Assembly: GCA_963736525.1 (NCBI GenBank)
Contig: CAVTPF010000010.1
Location: forward strand, 1 to 64,000
Reading direction: 5' to 3'
DNA length: 64,000 nucleotides
Source: Bog-473 sp963736525
Lineage (GTDB): Bacteria > Actinomycetota > Acidimicrobiia > Acidimicrobiales > RAAP-2
Below the pieces are notes generated by a model. That model was not told where the DNA came from. It saw nothing but the letters and a program-made list of their open reading frames with translations, and did no database searches. This document shows, piece by piece, positions 41,640-50,091 of the stretch. Position numbers and translations under genes: made by a program. The stretch's first letter is position 1. Each line of letters begins with the position of its first letter.

Positions 41640-42178
41640 CCGGGCCGGCCCGCCGTCCGGCCCGCCGTCCGGACAGCGGACAACGGGACAGCGGGCCGGA
41701 CGGCGGACAACGGGACAGCGGGCCGGACAGCGGACAACGGGAGAGCGGGCCGCGGATCCGGTTCGAGCCACCGATCGGCGTCGAGAGCGGACCGTTCTGG
41801 GAGGCCACCCGCGAGGGCCGCCTGCTCGTGCAGTGGTGCACGGCCTGCGACCGGGGCATCTTCTACCCGCGCGCGTTCTGCCCCCACTGCGCCGCGCCCG
41901 GTTCCGTCCTGGTCTGGCGTACCGCCAGCGGGCGGGCCACGGTCCACGCCGCCGTCGTGGAGCACAGGCCGGAGGCGGCGGGCGCAGCGTTCTCCGGGGG
42001 CGAGCCCTACTGTGTGGCTCTGGTCGACCTGGAGGAGGGGGTGCGCATGATGACCAACGTCGTCGGCTGCCCGCCCGACGAAGTACGCAGCGGCATGCCC
42101 GTGGAGGTGACCTGGGAGCCGCTCAGCGACGGCCGGCAGCTGGCGCTCTTCCGCCCTGCCGCGACGGCACCGTCGTGA
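41636..42178 (+). CDS. DUF35 zinc-ribbon/OB-fold protein, partner of the Ltp aldolase
   Basis: 180 residues. After a repetitive N-terminus (residues 13-39, three nonapeptides such as DSGQRDSGP) comes the DUF35 unit: a rubredoxin-like zinc ribbon WCTACDRGIFYPRAFCPHC (Cys68, Cys71, Cys82, Cys85) and an OB-fold (GRATVHAAVVEH, PYCVALVDLEEGVRMMTNVV). DUF35 proteins bind thiolase-like partners and complete their active site. The GTG start overlaps the upstream stop, and the downstream ligase overlaps in turn. The repeat has no counterpart in typical DUF35 proteins. Confidence 0.85.
   Translation: MTGPARRPARRPDSGQRDSGPDGGQRDSGPDSGQRESGPRIRFEPPIGVESGPFWEATREGRLLVQWCTACDRGIFYPRAFCPHCAAPGSVLVWRTASGRATVHAAVVEHRPEAAGAAFSGGEPYCVALVDLEEGVRMMTNVVGCPPDEVRSGMPVEVTWEPLSDGRQLALFRPAATAPS
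41672..41752 (+). repeat. Three tandem 27-nt repeats coding for nonapeptides
   Basis: Units at 41672-41698, 41699-41725 and 41726-41752 differ at only two bases and encode DSGQRDSGP, DGGQRDSGP and DSGQRESGP at the N-terminus of the DUF35 protein. Copy number may vary between strains. Confidence 0.85.
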
Positions 42179-43758
42179 CCCTCCCCGAGGAGAAGCGCGC
42201 CGCCGCGGCCCAGGGCATGCTGCACGCGTGGTGGGCGGCGCGGATCCCGGATCGCCTGGCCGTGTCCAGCCCGCACGGCGACCGCACCTACGAGGACCTC
42301 AACACCGACATCAACCGGCTCGGCCGGGCGCTGCGGTCCCGGGGCCTGCAGCCGGGCGACTCCATCGCGCTCATGTGCACCAACCGGCCCGAGTTCATCG
42401 AGACCCTCTATGCCGCCCAGCGCATCGGCTTGCGCCTGACACCCATCAACTGGCACCTGACCGGGGACGAGGCGGCCTACATCGTCGAGAATTGCGAGGC
42501 CAAGGCCTTCGTGTGCTCGGGCGAGCTCGGCGAGAGAGTCATCGGTGCCGCAGCTGCCGGCGGGCCGGCGCTGGTCAAGATCAACACCGGCGGCTACCTG
42601 CCGGGCTTCGAGATGTACCACACGGTGGTCGCGGCCGAGGACGGCTCGGACATAGAGGATCCGGTGCTCGGCACCCAGATGCTCTACACGTCGGGCACCA
42701 CGGGCCGGCCGAAGGGCGTCCACCGTGACGCCGTCGCCGCGAGCGCGCTGGCCGCCGTCAACTTCTGCGGATACGACGAGGACTGGGCGACGAGCACCGA
42801 CGCCCACCTCCTGACCGGGCCGCTCTACCATGCTGCGCCGCTGGCCTTCTCGGTGGCGGTGCCCTTCCTCTACGGCGTGCCCCTCGTCATGATGGACCAC
42901 TGGGAGCCGGTGGAGGCGCTGCGACTGGTGCAACAGCACGGGATCACGCACACCCACATGGTGCCGACCATGTTCCACCGGCTGCTCGCGCTGCCCGAAG
43001 AGACGAGGGCGCGCTTCGACACCTCATCGCTGCGCTTCGTGATCCACGGCGCGGCGCCGTGCCCGGTGCCCGTCAAGCAGCGACTCATCGAGTGGCTGGG
43101 GCCCGTCGTCGTCGAGTACTACGCCGCCACGGAGGGCCTGGGCACGCTGGTCGACTCCGCCACGTGGCTGGACCATCCCGGCACCGTCGGCCGGCCCATG
43201 GCGCCCGGACTGGTGAAGGTCGCCGACGACGCCGGGCAGGAGCTGCCCCCCGGGGAGGTCGGCCTGGTCTTCCTGAAAGCGCCGGGCCCCGCCAAGTTCG
43301 ACTACTACGGCGACGCCGAGAAGACGGCCGGGGCGTTCCGCGGCGACTACTTCACGCTGGGCGACGTGGGCTACATGGACGCCGAAGGGTTCCTCCACCT
43401 GACCGACCGCACCGCCAACCTCATCATCTCCGGCGGGGTCAACATCTACCCGGCCGAGGTCGACGCCGTCCTGCTGGAGCACCCCGCGGTGGGCGACGTG
43501 GCCACCATCGGCGTGCCCGACGAGGAGTGGGGCGAGGTCGTGAAGGCCGTGGTCCAGCCGGCCGAGGGGATCGAAGGGGACGACGAGCTGGCCGCCGAGC
43601 TCATGGCCTTCTGCCGCGAGCGCCTGGCCCACTTCAAGTGCCCCCGCAGCGTCGACTTCGTATCGGAGCTCCCGCGGGAGGATACTGGGAAGATCTACAA
43701 GAGGAAGCTGCGCGAAGAGTACCGGCGAGCGGCACCGGACGGCGCCGCGCCGGCGTGA
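42175..43758 (+). CDS. Acyl-CoA synthetase (AMP-dependent ligase, FadD-type)
   Basis: 527 residues of the ANL superfamily: P-loop YTSGTTGRPKG, VPTMFHRLL, the adenine motif EYYAATEG, YFTLGDVGYMDAEG, DRTANLIISGGVNIYP hinge, and the catalytic lysine near the end in EDTGKIYKRKLRE. It activates a carboxylic acid with ATP and CoA, supplying the substrate of the neighbouring dehydrogenase and aldolase. GTG start overlapping the DUF35 stop (GTGA). Confidence 0.92.
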   Translation: MTLPEEKRAAAAQGMLHAWWAARIPDRLAVSSPHGDRTYEDLNTDINRLGRALRSRGLQPGDSIALMCTNRPEFIETLYAAQRIGLRLTPINWHLTGDEAAYIVENCEAKAFVCSGELGERVIGAAAAGGPALVKINTGGYLPGFEMYHTVVAAEDGSDIEDPVLGTQMLYTSGTTGRPKGVHRDAVAASALAAVNFCGYDEDWATSTDAHLLTGPLYHAAPLAFSVAVPFLYGVPLVMMDHWEPVEALRLVQQHGITHTHMVPTMFHRLLALPEETRARFDTSSLRFVIHGAAPCPVPVKQRLIEWLGPVVVEYYAATEGLGTLVDSATWLDHPGTVGRPMAPGLVKVADDAGQELPPGEVGLVFLKAPGPAKFDYYGDAEKTAGAFRGDYFTLGDVGYMDAEGFLHLTDRTANLIISGGVNIYPAEVDAVLLEHPAVGDVATIGVPDEEWGEVVKAVVQPAEGIEGDDELAAELMAFCRERLAHFKCPRSVDFVSELPREDTGKIYKRKLREEYRRAAPDGAAPA

Positions 43759-43781
43759 CCACAAGCAAAGGAGCAGACAAC

Positions 43782-44696
43782 GTGGGTATCTGTGACGGAC
43801 GGGTCGTCGTCATCACCGGGGCGGGCCGGGGCATCGGGCGCGAGCACGCCCTCGAGTTCGCCAGCCAGGGGGCGAAGCTGGTGATCAACGACCTCGGTGC
43901 CGAGGTGGACGGCACCGGCTCCTCGGAGGGGCCGGCCGGGCAGGTGGTCGACGAGATCAGGGGCATGGGCGGCGAGGCCGTGGCCAACGGCGACGACGTC
44001 TCGGACTACGAGGGGGCGGGCCGCCTGATTCAGACCGCCATCGACACCTACGGGACCATCGACGTACTGGTCAACAACGCCGGCATCCTGCGGGACCGGA
44101 TGCTGGTCAACATGACCATCGACGAGTGGGACGCCGTGATCAAGGTGCACCTGCGTGGCACCTTCGCGCCGACGCGTCACGCCGTCGAGTACTGGCGCAA
44201 CCGCACCAAGGCCGGCGAGACGAACGACGCCCGCATCATCAACACGACCTCGCCGTCAGGCATCTACGGCAACGTCGGGCAGACGAACTACGGCGCAGCC
44301 AAGGCCGGCATCGCCTCGTTCACCGTGATCGCCGCCATGGAGCTCGGGCGCTACGGCATCACCGTGAACGCCATCGCGCCGGCCGCGCTCACCCGAATGA
44401 CCGAGAACCTGGGCGGGGGTTTCACCCCGACCGAGAAGAAGCCCGAGGAGTTCGACCCCTTCGACCCGGCCAACATCGCGCCGATCGTGGTGTGGCTCGG
44501 CAGCCCGGAGTCCAAGGACATCACCGGTCGCGTCTTCAACGTGCAGGGTGACCACATCAGCGTGGCCGAGGGCTGGGTGGCCGGGCCGGGTGCCGACAAG
44601 GGCGACCGCTGGGACCCGGCCGAGCTGGGCAAGGTCGTTCCCGACCTGGTGGCCAAGGCGGCCCCCAACGCCAACATGGGTGGCCGCCGGCCGTGA
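43782..44696 (+). CDS. Short-chain dehydrogenase (hydroxyacyl-CoA dehydrogenase type)
   Basis: 304 residues: cofactor motif VVVITGAGRGIGREHALEF, NDLGAEVDGTG loop, VNNAGILRDRM, catalytic Ser in INTTSPSG, and YGAAK with Tyr and Lys. The loop with NDLG and the 300-residue length match the SDR group that includes the dehydrogenase part of multifunctional enzyme 2, so a 3-hydroxyacyl-CoA dehydrogenase role is likely. The GTG at 43782 has AAGGAG nine bases upstream. The next gene overlaps its stop (GTGA). Confidence 0.9.
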   Translation: MGICDGRVVVITGAGRGIGREHALEFASQGAKLVINDLGAEVDGTGSSEGPAGQVVDEIRGMGGEAVANGDDVSDYEGAGRLIQTAIDTYGTIDVLVNNAGILRDRMLVNMTIDEWDAVIKVHLRGTFAPTRHAVEYWRNRTKAGETNDARIINTTSPSGIYGNVGQTNYGAAKAGIASFTVIAAMELGRYGITVNAIAPAALTRMTENLGGGFTPTEKKPEEFDPFDPANIAPIVVWLGSPESKDITGRVFNVQGDHISVAEGWVAGPGADKGDRWDPAELGKVVPDLVAKAAPNANMGGRRP

Positions 44697-45832
44697 GTGG
44701 GGGCGGAGGAAGCGTCGGGGGTGCCGAGGCGACCCCTCCGGTGCCGGGCCGGCGGGACATGGAGGCGGCCGTCCAGGTCATCCACGACAACGCGGACCGG
44801 CTCTTCCTGTGGGACTACGAGCGGGACCGGGGCCAGCTCGTCACGCTGTACAACAAGGCGATGGGGTCGCAGTGGAACAGCGTCACCGACCTCGACTGGT
44901 CCATCGACGTCGACCCGGAGCGCCTGGTGGCCGAACAGGACGGCCCGTTGCTGGCGGTGGCCCGGGTCGCCGGCACGCTGCCCGGGTCACCCATGGCGAG
45001 GTGGACCGAGAAGGAGTACAGCCAGCTCGGGATCGAGTTCTTCAAGGCGAACCTCAGCCAGTTCATGCACGGCGAGCAGGGCGCCATGATGACGGCGGCC
45101 AAGATCGTCGAGACCGTGCCGTGGATCGACGCCAAGTACTACGCGTCGACCCAGACGATGGACGAGGCGAGGCACACGGAGGTGTTCGCCACGTATCTCC
45201 GCACCAAGCTCGGCGAGGCCTACCCGATGAGCCCCTTCCTCAAGTCGCAGATCTGGTCGCTGCTGGAGGACTCCCGTTGGGACATCGCCTACCTCGGGAT
45301 GCAGATCGTGATCGAGTCGCTGGCGCTGGCCGCCTTCGGCGACATGCTGCGGCGGACGCAGGAGCCGCTGCTCACCAAGCTGCTGCGCTACGTGATGTCC
45401 GACGAGGCCCGGCACGTCGCCTTCGGCGTGCTCACGCTCTCGGAGCTCTACCGCGACCTCAGCGAGGCGGAGTTGAAGGAACGCCAGGAGTTCCTCGTCG
45501 ATGCCACCCTGAACTCGCGCTCGCGGGCGACCACCCCCGAGGTGTGGGAGCACATGGGCACGACGGCCGAAGAGGTCTTCCCGTTCATCATGGAGGCGGC
45601 GCAGAAGGCGAAGCTGAACCCGATGCGGGGCTTCGCGCGGGGCTTCTTCGCCAAGCTCGTCCCCAACGTGCGCAAGCTCGGTCTGCTCGACGCCAACAAC
45701 GGGTTCCTGCGCGACAGGTGGGGTGAGGCCGGGCTGCTGGAGTTCGAGTTCGCCGACGACACCGGGTCCGACTACGAGACGTACGACGCCGTGGCCCAGG
45801 ACCGGGCGGCGCAGGCGGCCGCCGCGCCCTGA
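44693..45832 (+). CDS. Ferritin-like diiron protein (oxygenase/desaturase type)
   Basis: 379 residues, helical, with a full carboxylate diiron set in the right order: Glu128 (HGEQGAMM), Glu158 and His161 (DEARH), Glu208 (IVIESLAL), Glu238 and His241 (DEARH). This is the E-ExxH-E-ExxH arrangement of acyl-ACP desaturases, ribonucleotide reductase R2 and bacterial multicomponent oxygenases. Given its place at the end of an acyl-CoA operon, hydroxylation or desaturation of the same substrate is a reasonable inference. The electron donor is not encoded nearby. GTG start overlaps the SDR stop. Confidence 0.85.
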   Translation: MSGGGGSVGGAEATPPVPGRRDMEAAVQVIHDNADRLFLWDYERDRGQLVTLYNKAMGSQWNSVTDLDWSIDVDPERLVAEQDGPLLAVARVAGTLPGSPMARWTEKEYSQLGIEFFKANLSQFMHGEQGAMMTAAKIVETVPWIDAKYYASTQTMDEARHTEVFATYLRTKLGEAYPMSPFLKSQIWSLLEDSRWDIAYLGMQIVIESLALAAFGDMLRRTQEPLLTKLLRYVMSDEARHVAFGVLTLSELYRDLSEAELKERQEFLVDATLNSRSRATTPEVWEHMGTTAEEVFPFIMEAAQKAKLNPMRGFARGFFAKLVPNVRKLGLLDANNGFLRDRWGEAGLLEFEFADDTGSDYETYDAVAQDRAAQAAAAP

Positions 45833-45841
45833 GGCAGCAGC

Positions 45842-46636
45842 TCAGCGGGCGGGGTCGAGCCCCGTCAGGGTGGCGTCCATCTCCTCGCTGTAGTGGACGC
45901 CACCCTGGGTCACGCCGACCGTCTCCCGCTCGCGCACGATCAGACCGGTGCTCGGGACGATCCAGAAGTCCGTCGGGTTGGTCCCGTGCTCGGTGCCGTC
46001 GAACGTCAGGACGAAGCGAGTGTGCTCGACGGACACGGTGTGCCCGTGCACCGTCATGGTGGAGGCGCCGAGCGCCTCACCCGCCAGGTCCACCTTCTCC
46101 GCCGGGTTGGCGAGCGAACAGGTGACGCCCCAGCGCTCACCGGGCTGGGGTGCCGGCGGCAGCAGGTAGGCGGTCGCCGGGCACTGGACGGTCGACGTCG
46201 TCGTCGTGCCGGCGATCGACTCGTCGGTGACGAGCTTCGGCACGGTGAGCGCGCCGCCGGGCGCGGCGCAGACGGTGGTCGCCTCGGTGTGCTGGGTGAT
46301 GGGGACCCAGCTCACGGTCGCACAGCGCCCGTCGGCGACGATCATGGAGGTGGTGCTCGGGAACGAGCGCTGGACGCCCACGAGGTTGAGGCCCTCGGAC
46401 CCGATCGTGCGGTACATGTAGACCCCGGGCGCCGGCAGCCGGTTGCGCAGGGACGCCAACACCCTTTCGGTCTGCTCGCGCCGGTAGATGCGGAGCGCTT
46501 CGCGCAGACCCACCGGCGACCCCACCGTGCGGAACACGAGCGCCCAGGCCGTCCCGCCCGCCGAGCTGAGGATCACGAAGGCGAGCACCAGGACCGACAG
46601 CAACCGATGTTGCTGGACCCATTGCCAGACGAACAC
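45842..46636 (-). CDS. Membrane-anchored extracytoplasmic protein, unknown function
   Basis: 264 residues with one N-terminal membrane helix (LLSVLVLAFVILSSAGGTAWAL, about 11-32) and no cleavage motif, so probably anchored with the domain outside. The exported part is beta-rich with four cysteines (DGRCATVS, TTVCAAPG, TVQCPATA, GVTCSLAN), enough for two disulfides, and repeated Thr runs. No family recognised. It converges with the diiron gene 9 nt away and follows the carotenoid oxygenase on the same strand. Confidence 0.7.
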   Translation of the reverse strand: MFVWQWVQQHRLLSVLVLAFVILSSAGGTAWALVFRTVGSPVGLREALRIYRREQTERVLASLRNRLPAPGVYMYRTIGSEGLNLVGVQRSFPSTTSMIVADGRCATVSWVPITQHTEATTVCAAPGGALTVPKLVTDESIAGTTTTSTVQCPATAYLLPPAPQPGERWGVTCSLANPAEKVDLAGEALGASTMTVHGHTVSVEHTRFVLTFDGTEHGTNPTDFWIVPSTGLIVRERETVGVTQGGVHYSEEMDATLTGLDPAR

Positions 46637-46693
46637 GATGAAACTGTACCCCGCCCCGTGGCGCCCAATCGAGACCGTCCAGAAGGGACCGGA

Positions 46694-48055
46694 TCAGGCG
46701 GGGTCGGGCACCCAGTTCCCGTGGAAGCCCGCCGGCACCCGCTGCGGCAGCTGCACCACGGCTTGCGGCTCGCCGTCGAGGTCGTCGGCGTTCAGGACGT
46801 GCAGTGCGGACGTGCCGGTCTCCGCCGAGTGCGCCAACGTCATGAGCCAGCCGTCGTTCTCTGCGGCGTCGGCCGTGCGTGGGACGAAGACCGCTTCCCC
46901 CAGGCTGGCGCCACGCCCGAAGGAGCGGGACTGACTGGTGCCCCGCTCGAAGTCGTGGCGGAGCAGGACCGACTCGGTGCCGACGATGTCGTCGGACTGG
47001 CCGACGGCAACGGCGTAGCCGTACCGGTGCGGCAACCCCACCCGGCGCTCGTCGACGCGTGGGAACTCCTGGCCGCGCTCATGGAGCCGCTCCTCCTTGA
47101 CCGGGCCCCCGTGCCCGTCGAGATGCCAGCGCTCCAGCGTGGGTGATCCCTCGGAGGGCCCGAGCAGCTGTGTGCGGAACATCGACGGGTGGCGCACGAC
47201 GTCCAGCACGATGCCGTCGCCACTGGGCTCGTCGTAGGCGTTCATGGGGTGGAACACGTAGCACGGTTCGACGTCGTGCCAGACCACGTCCGTCGACGTG
47301 CCGTCGCGCGGCAGCAGTCCTACGCGCGCGTGGTACCCCTCCTGCCAGCGATAGGGGAATTGCGCGCCGGACGCGACCGCTTCCATGCTGAACGTCACCG
47401 GCAAGTCGAGCAGCACGATGGAGCGCTGGGTGATGGCGCTGTCGTGGACGCTCACCGGCCCGCCCATCGTCACTCGCCGCGACGAACGTACGCGCCCCTG
47501 GGCATCGAGGACGGTGACCTCCACGTCGTCGCCCCACCCGAAGAAGTACGAGACGGCGTAGAGCTCGCCCGTCAGCGGGTCTCGCTTCGGGTGCGCGGTG
47601 TAGCCCCCGTCGAGGGTGCCGCCGAAGTCACACGGGCCGACCGTGTCGAGCTCCTCGCTCAGCTCGTAGGGGAGGGCGCCGGCCTCGACGATGGCGAAGG
47701 TGCGGCCCGCGTGCCCGATCACGTTCGTGTTGGCGGCGAAGTCCATGTCGGCGTGCACGGGCCCGGGTCGGGGCTCCTCGCCGAGGGCTCGTGCCACCGC
47801 GGCGGAACGCACCCAGCGGTTGCGGTACCACTCGGCCCGACCGTCGCGCAGGCGGATCCCGTGCACCATGCCGTCCCCGGTGAACCAGTGGTAGGCGGAC
47901 GGTTCGGGCACCGACACGGGATTGGGACCGTTGCGCAGATAGCGCCCGTTGAGCTCCGTCGGCAGATGACCGACGACGGGCAGCCCGGTCACCGTCACCT
48001 CCTCGTGGACCGGAGCGAAGTTGCCTTGCAGGTACGGGTTGGCGATCGTGCTCAC
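46694..48055 (-). CDS. Carotenoid cleavage oxygenase family protein
   Basis: 453 residues of the seven-bladed propeller retinal-pigment/CCO family. The four iron-binding histidines are present in YTAHPKRD, VSVHDSAI, YVFHPMNAYDE and AGFHGNWVPD, and the N-terminal NGRYLRNGPNP and HWFTGDGMVHGI segments are typical. It cleaves double bonds of carotenoids, apocarotenoids or lignin-derived stilbenes. The GTG at 48055 has GAGGAGG six bases upstream; a longer open frame to 48340 is rejected. Divergent from cspA. Confidence 0.9.
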   Translation of the reverse strand: MSTIANPYLQGNFAPVHEEVTVTGLPVVGHLPTELNGRYLRNGPNPVSVPEPSAYHWFTGDGMVHGIRLRDGRAEWYRNRWVRSAAVARALGEEPRPGPVHADMDFAANTNVIGHAGRTFAIVEAGALPYELSEELDTVGPCDFGGTLDGGYTAHPKRDPLTGELYAVSYFFGWGDDVEVTVLDAQGRVRSSRRVTMGGPVSVHDSAITQRSIVLLDLPVTFSMEAVASGAQFPYRWQEGYHARVGLLPRDGTSTDVVWHDVEPCYVFHPMNAYDEPSGDGIVLDVVRHPSMFRTQLLGPSEGSPTLERWHLDGHGGPVKEERLHERGQEFPRVDERRVGLPHRYGYAVAVGQSDDIVGTESVLLRHDFERGTSQSRSFGRGASLGEAVFVPRTADAAENDGWLMTLAHSAETGTSALHVLNADDLDGEPQAVVQLPQRVPAGFHGNWVPDPA

Positions 48056-48165
48056 GGGGACCTCCTCGATCGGGCCCAACCTAGGCCCGGGCGATCGTGT
48101 GAACAATCGGTGACCGATTCGTGCGTGCGGACGGATAAACCCGCACTTCCGACGCCGGAGCGCGC

Positions 48166-48284
48166 TAAGGTTCTCTGTTGAGGGCACCACCAGCACAGAT
48201 TTGGAAATCCCTCTGGCTCGCAAGAGCCACCGGCCATGGCCCCCGAAACGGGCCAAATCTGGCCAGGAGAGGAGTGGATTTTCA
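48166..48284 (+). promoter_or_regulatory. cspA promoter and structured 5' leader
   Basis: A -10-like TAAGGT lies at 48166-48171, leaving a leader of about 110 nt. The leader folds into at least two hairpins: TGGCTC-gcaa-GAGCCA (48214-48229, a GNRA tetraloop) and TGGCCC..GGGCCA (48237-48255). A ribosome site GGAGAGGAG (48266-48274) precedes the ATG at 48285. Long folded leaders regulate cold-shock genes in other bacteria; temperature control here is inference. Confidence 0.5.
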
Positions 48285-48488
48285 ATGGCAACTGGTTCCG
48301 TGAAGTGGTTTAACGGTGAGAAGGGCTTCGGCTTCATCACCCAGGACGGTGGCGGCCCCGACGTGTTCGTGCATTTCAGCGCGATTGCAGGAACGGGCTA
48401 CCGCAATCTCGAGGAAGGCCAGAAGGTCGAGTTCGAGACCAACCAAGGCCCCAAGGGGCTGCAGGCTGCGAACGTGCGCGCCATCTAG
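48285..48488 (+). CDS. cspA: Cold-shock protein CspA family
   Basis: 67 residues: the complete cold-shock domain with RNP1 as EKGFGFI and RNP2 as DVFVHF, starting GSVKWFNGEKG and ending ANVRAI. It is a single-stranded RNA/DNA chaperone. The ATG at 48285 follows a strong ribosome site; the open frame upstream is leader sequence. Two hairpins follow the stop, consistent with a short monocistronic transcript. Confidence 0.95.
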   Translation: MATGSVKWFNGEKGFGFITQDGGGPDVFVHFSAIAGTGYRNLEEGQKVEFETNQGPKGLQAANVRAI

Positions 48489-48498
48489 CGCACGCCAT

Positions 48499-48520
48499 GC
48501 CGCCGGCCTCGGCCGGCGGC
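48499..48520 (+). terminator. Hairpin after cspA
   Basis: GCCGCCGGCC and GGCCGGCGGC form a perfect 10-bp stem with a 2-nt centre, 10 nt after the stop. It is followed within 14 nt by a second strong hairpin. Confidence 0.5.
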
Positions 48521-48533
48521 AGAGGACCTGATC

Positions 48534-48565
48534 AGGACCCCGCCTCCCGCGTGAGGCGGGGTCCT
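48534..48565. terminator. Probable cspA terminator hairpin
   Basis: AGGACCCCGCCTC (48534-48546) pairs perfectly with GAGGCGGGGTCCT (48553-48565) around a 6-nt loop, followed by gtcgcg rather than a T-run. Being symmetric it could serve both cspA and the convergent cysQ gene. Confidence 0.65.
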
Positions 48566-48659
48566 GTCGCGTGGTGGCGGTGCACCTCGTGCCGGCGGTG
48601 GGGTCGTGCCGGCGGTGGGTCGTGCCGGTCGTCGTGGTCGCTCCCGGCGCACCCCTCGC

Positions 48660-49418
48660 TCACCAGTAGGGCCTGCGCTGGCGGGTCGTGACCTCCAAAA
48701 CGGCCGGCGCGTACTCGCGGCGGCACACGACGAGATCGGGAAGCCACGCGTCGGGATCGCCGTAGCGCAGCGGTTCGCCGTCGAGCCGGCTGGCATGGAG
48801 CCCGCTCGCCGTGGCGACGGCGACGGGTGCGCAGGAGTCCCATTCGTACTGGCCACCCGCATGCACGTAGACCTCGGCTGCGCCGAGGATCACGGCGGCG
48901 ATCTTGGCCCCGGCCGAGCCCATCGGGATCATGACACCACCGATCGCCTCGGTGACGTCGTACGCCACGTCCGGCGGCCGGCTCCGCGACACGACGACCC
49001 GCGGTCGTTCCTCCGCGGGCAGCGGGGGCAGCACGGGAGGATCGCCGGTGGAGAGCACAAGGTCGAGCGCCGGGAGCGCCACCGCGCCGACGACGGCGAT
49101 GCCGCCCACCGCCAGGGCCACGTGTACCGCCCAGTCGCTGCGTCCCGGCTGGCGGAACTCGCGGGTGCCGTCCAGGGGATCGACGATCCACAGGCGACCC
49201 TCGCCCGACACGTGCTCGAGCCCCTCCTCGGACCGGACGTCGTCATCGGGATAGAGCCGATTGAGCTCCCGCACGAGCAGTTGGTGCGCCATGCGGTCGC
49301 CCGCCGCCCCGATATCACGCAGCGCGGGCGGGGCGGCGCGCAGTTCCATGAGGGCGCGCCCGGCAACACCCGCCAGCACGGCCGCGTCGCGGTGCTCGGC
49401 GGCCAGGTCGTCGGGCAT
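48660..49418 (-). CDS. cysQ: 3'(2'),5'-bisphosphate nucleotidase CysQ (inositol-phosphatase family)
   Basis: 252 residues of the lithium-sensitive phosphatase family: metal ligands in RSEEGLEH (Glu64-65), IVDPLDGTREF (Asp80, Asp83) and YEWDSCAPVAVA. The DGTREF form, rather than DGTxNF, is typical of CysQ and of the mycobacterial CysQ that dephosphorylates PAP and also inositol phosphates. It recycles PAP from sulfation, which fits the sulfotransferase in this window. Likely co-transcribed after the two-component genes (10-nt gap). Confidence 0.88.
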   Translation of the reverse strand: MPDDLAAEHRDAAVLAGVAGRALMELRAAPPALRDIGAAGDRMAHQLLVRELNRLYPDDDVRSEEGLEHVSGEGRLWIVDPLDGTREFRQPGRSDWAVHVALAVGGIAVVGAVALPALDLVLSTGDPPVLPPLPAEERPRVVVSRSRPPDVAYDVTEAIGGVMIPMGSAGAKIAAVILGAAEVYVHAGGQYEWDSCAPVAVATASGLHASRLDGEPLRYGDPDAWLPDLVVCRREYAPAVLEVTTRQRRPYW

Positions 49419-49428
49419 GGCTCTTGTT

Positions 49429-50091
49429 CTAGACCAAGCGCCGGTCGGTGGCCCACCTCGTGAGCTCGTGGCGCGTCGAGAGCTGGAGCTTGCGCAAGAC
49501 CGACGAGACGTGCGATTCGACGGTCTTGGCCGAGATGCTCAGGTCGCGCCCCACTTCCTTGTAGGTATAGCCGCGTGCGATCAGCCGCAGCACTTCGCGC
49601 TCGCGCGGCGACAGCTGATCGAGCTCGGGATCGAGACCCGCCGCCGGCGCGCCGCCTTGGGCGAACGCGTCCAGGACGAACCCGGCCAAGCGGGGGGAGA
49701 ACACGGCGTCGCCGGCGGCGACCCGGTACACGGCCTGGAGGAGCTCCGGCCCCGAAATCGTCTTCGTGACGTAGCCGCGGGCGCCGGCTCGGATGACGTC
49801 GATCACGTCCTCGGGCGCGTCCGACACCGAGAGCGCCAGGAACTGCACGTCGCGATGGTGCGGGAGGACACCCCGCAGCACCGCGTGGCCACCGCCCCCG
49901 GGCAGGTGCACGTCCAGCAGGACGACGTCAGGGACGCGTTCGTTGATCAGCTCTATAGCGGCTCCCGCCTCGTCCGCCTCGCCCACCAATTCGACCGCGT
50001 CACCGAGCTCCGCCCGCACGCCGGCCCGGAACACCGCATGGTCCTCGACGAGGAAGATGCGAGGGCGACCGGTGAGCTCGCCGTCCCTCAC
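49429..50091 (-). CDS. NarL/LuxR-type response regulator
   Basis: 220 residues: receiver domain with phospho-acceptor Asp60 (VVLLDVHLP), acidic pair VEDHAVF and the conserved Lys in YVTKTISG, then a LuxR HTH (LSPREREVLRLIARGY, SAKTVESHVSSVLRKL). It overlaps the upstream kinase stop by 4 nt (GTGA), which fixes the GTG start at 50091. Longer open frames upstream are antisense-like. Partner of the adjacent kinase; targets probably include the divergent PspC genes. Confidence 0.93.
   Translation of the reverse strand: MRDGELTGRPRIFLVEDHAVFRAGVRAELGDAVELVGEADEAGAAIELINERVPDVVLLDVHLPGGGGHAVLRGVLPHHRDVQFLALSVSDAPEDVIDVIRAGARGYVTKTISGPELLQAVYRVAAGDAVFSPRLAGFVLDAFAQGGAPAAGLDPELDQLSPREREVLRLIARGYTYKEVGRDLSISAKTVESHVSSVLRKLQLSTRHELTRWATDRRLV

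Noticed and set aside
38985..41771. Very long minus-strand open frame extending the DUF1214 gene to about 1316 codons
   Set aside because: The extension is antisense to the acyl-CoA dehydrogenase and thiolase genes, is rich in Arg/Gly/His as expected of high-GC antisense frames, and has no family pattern. Similarity begins near 38984.
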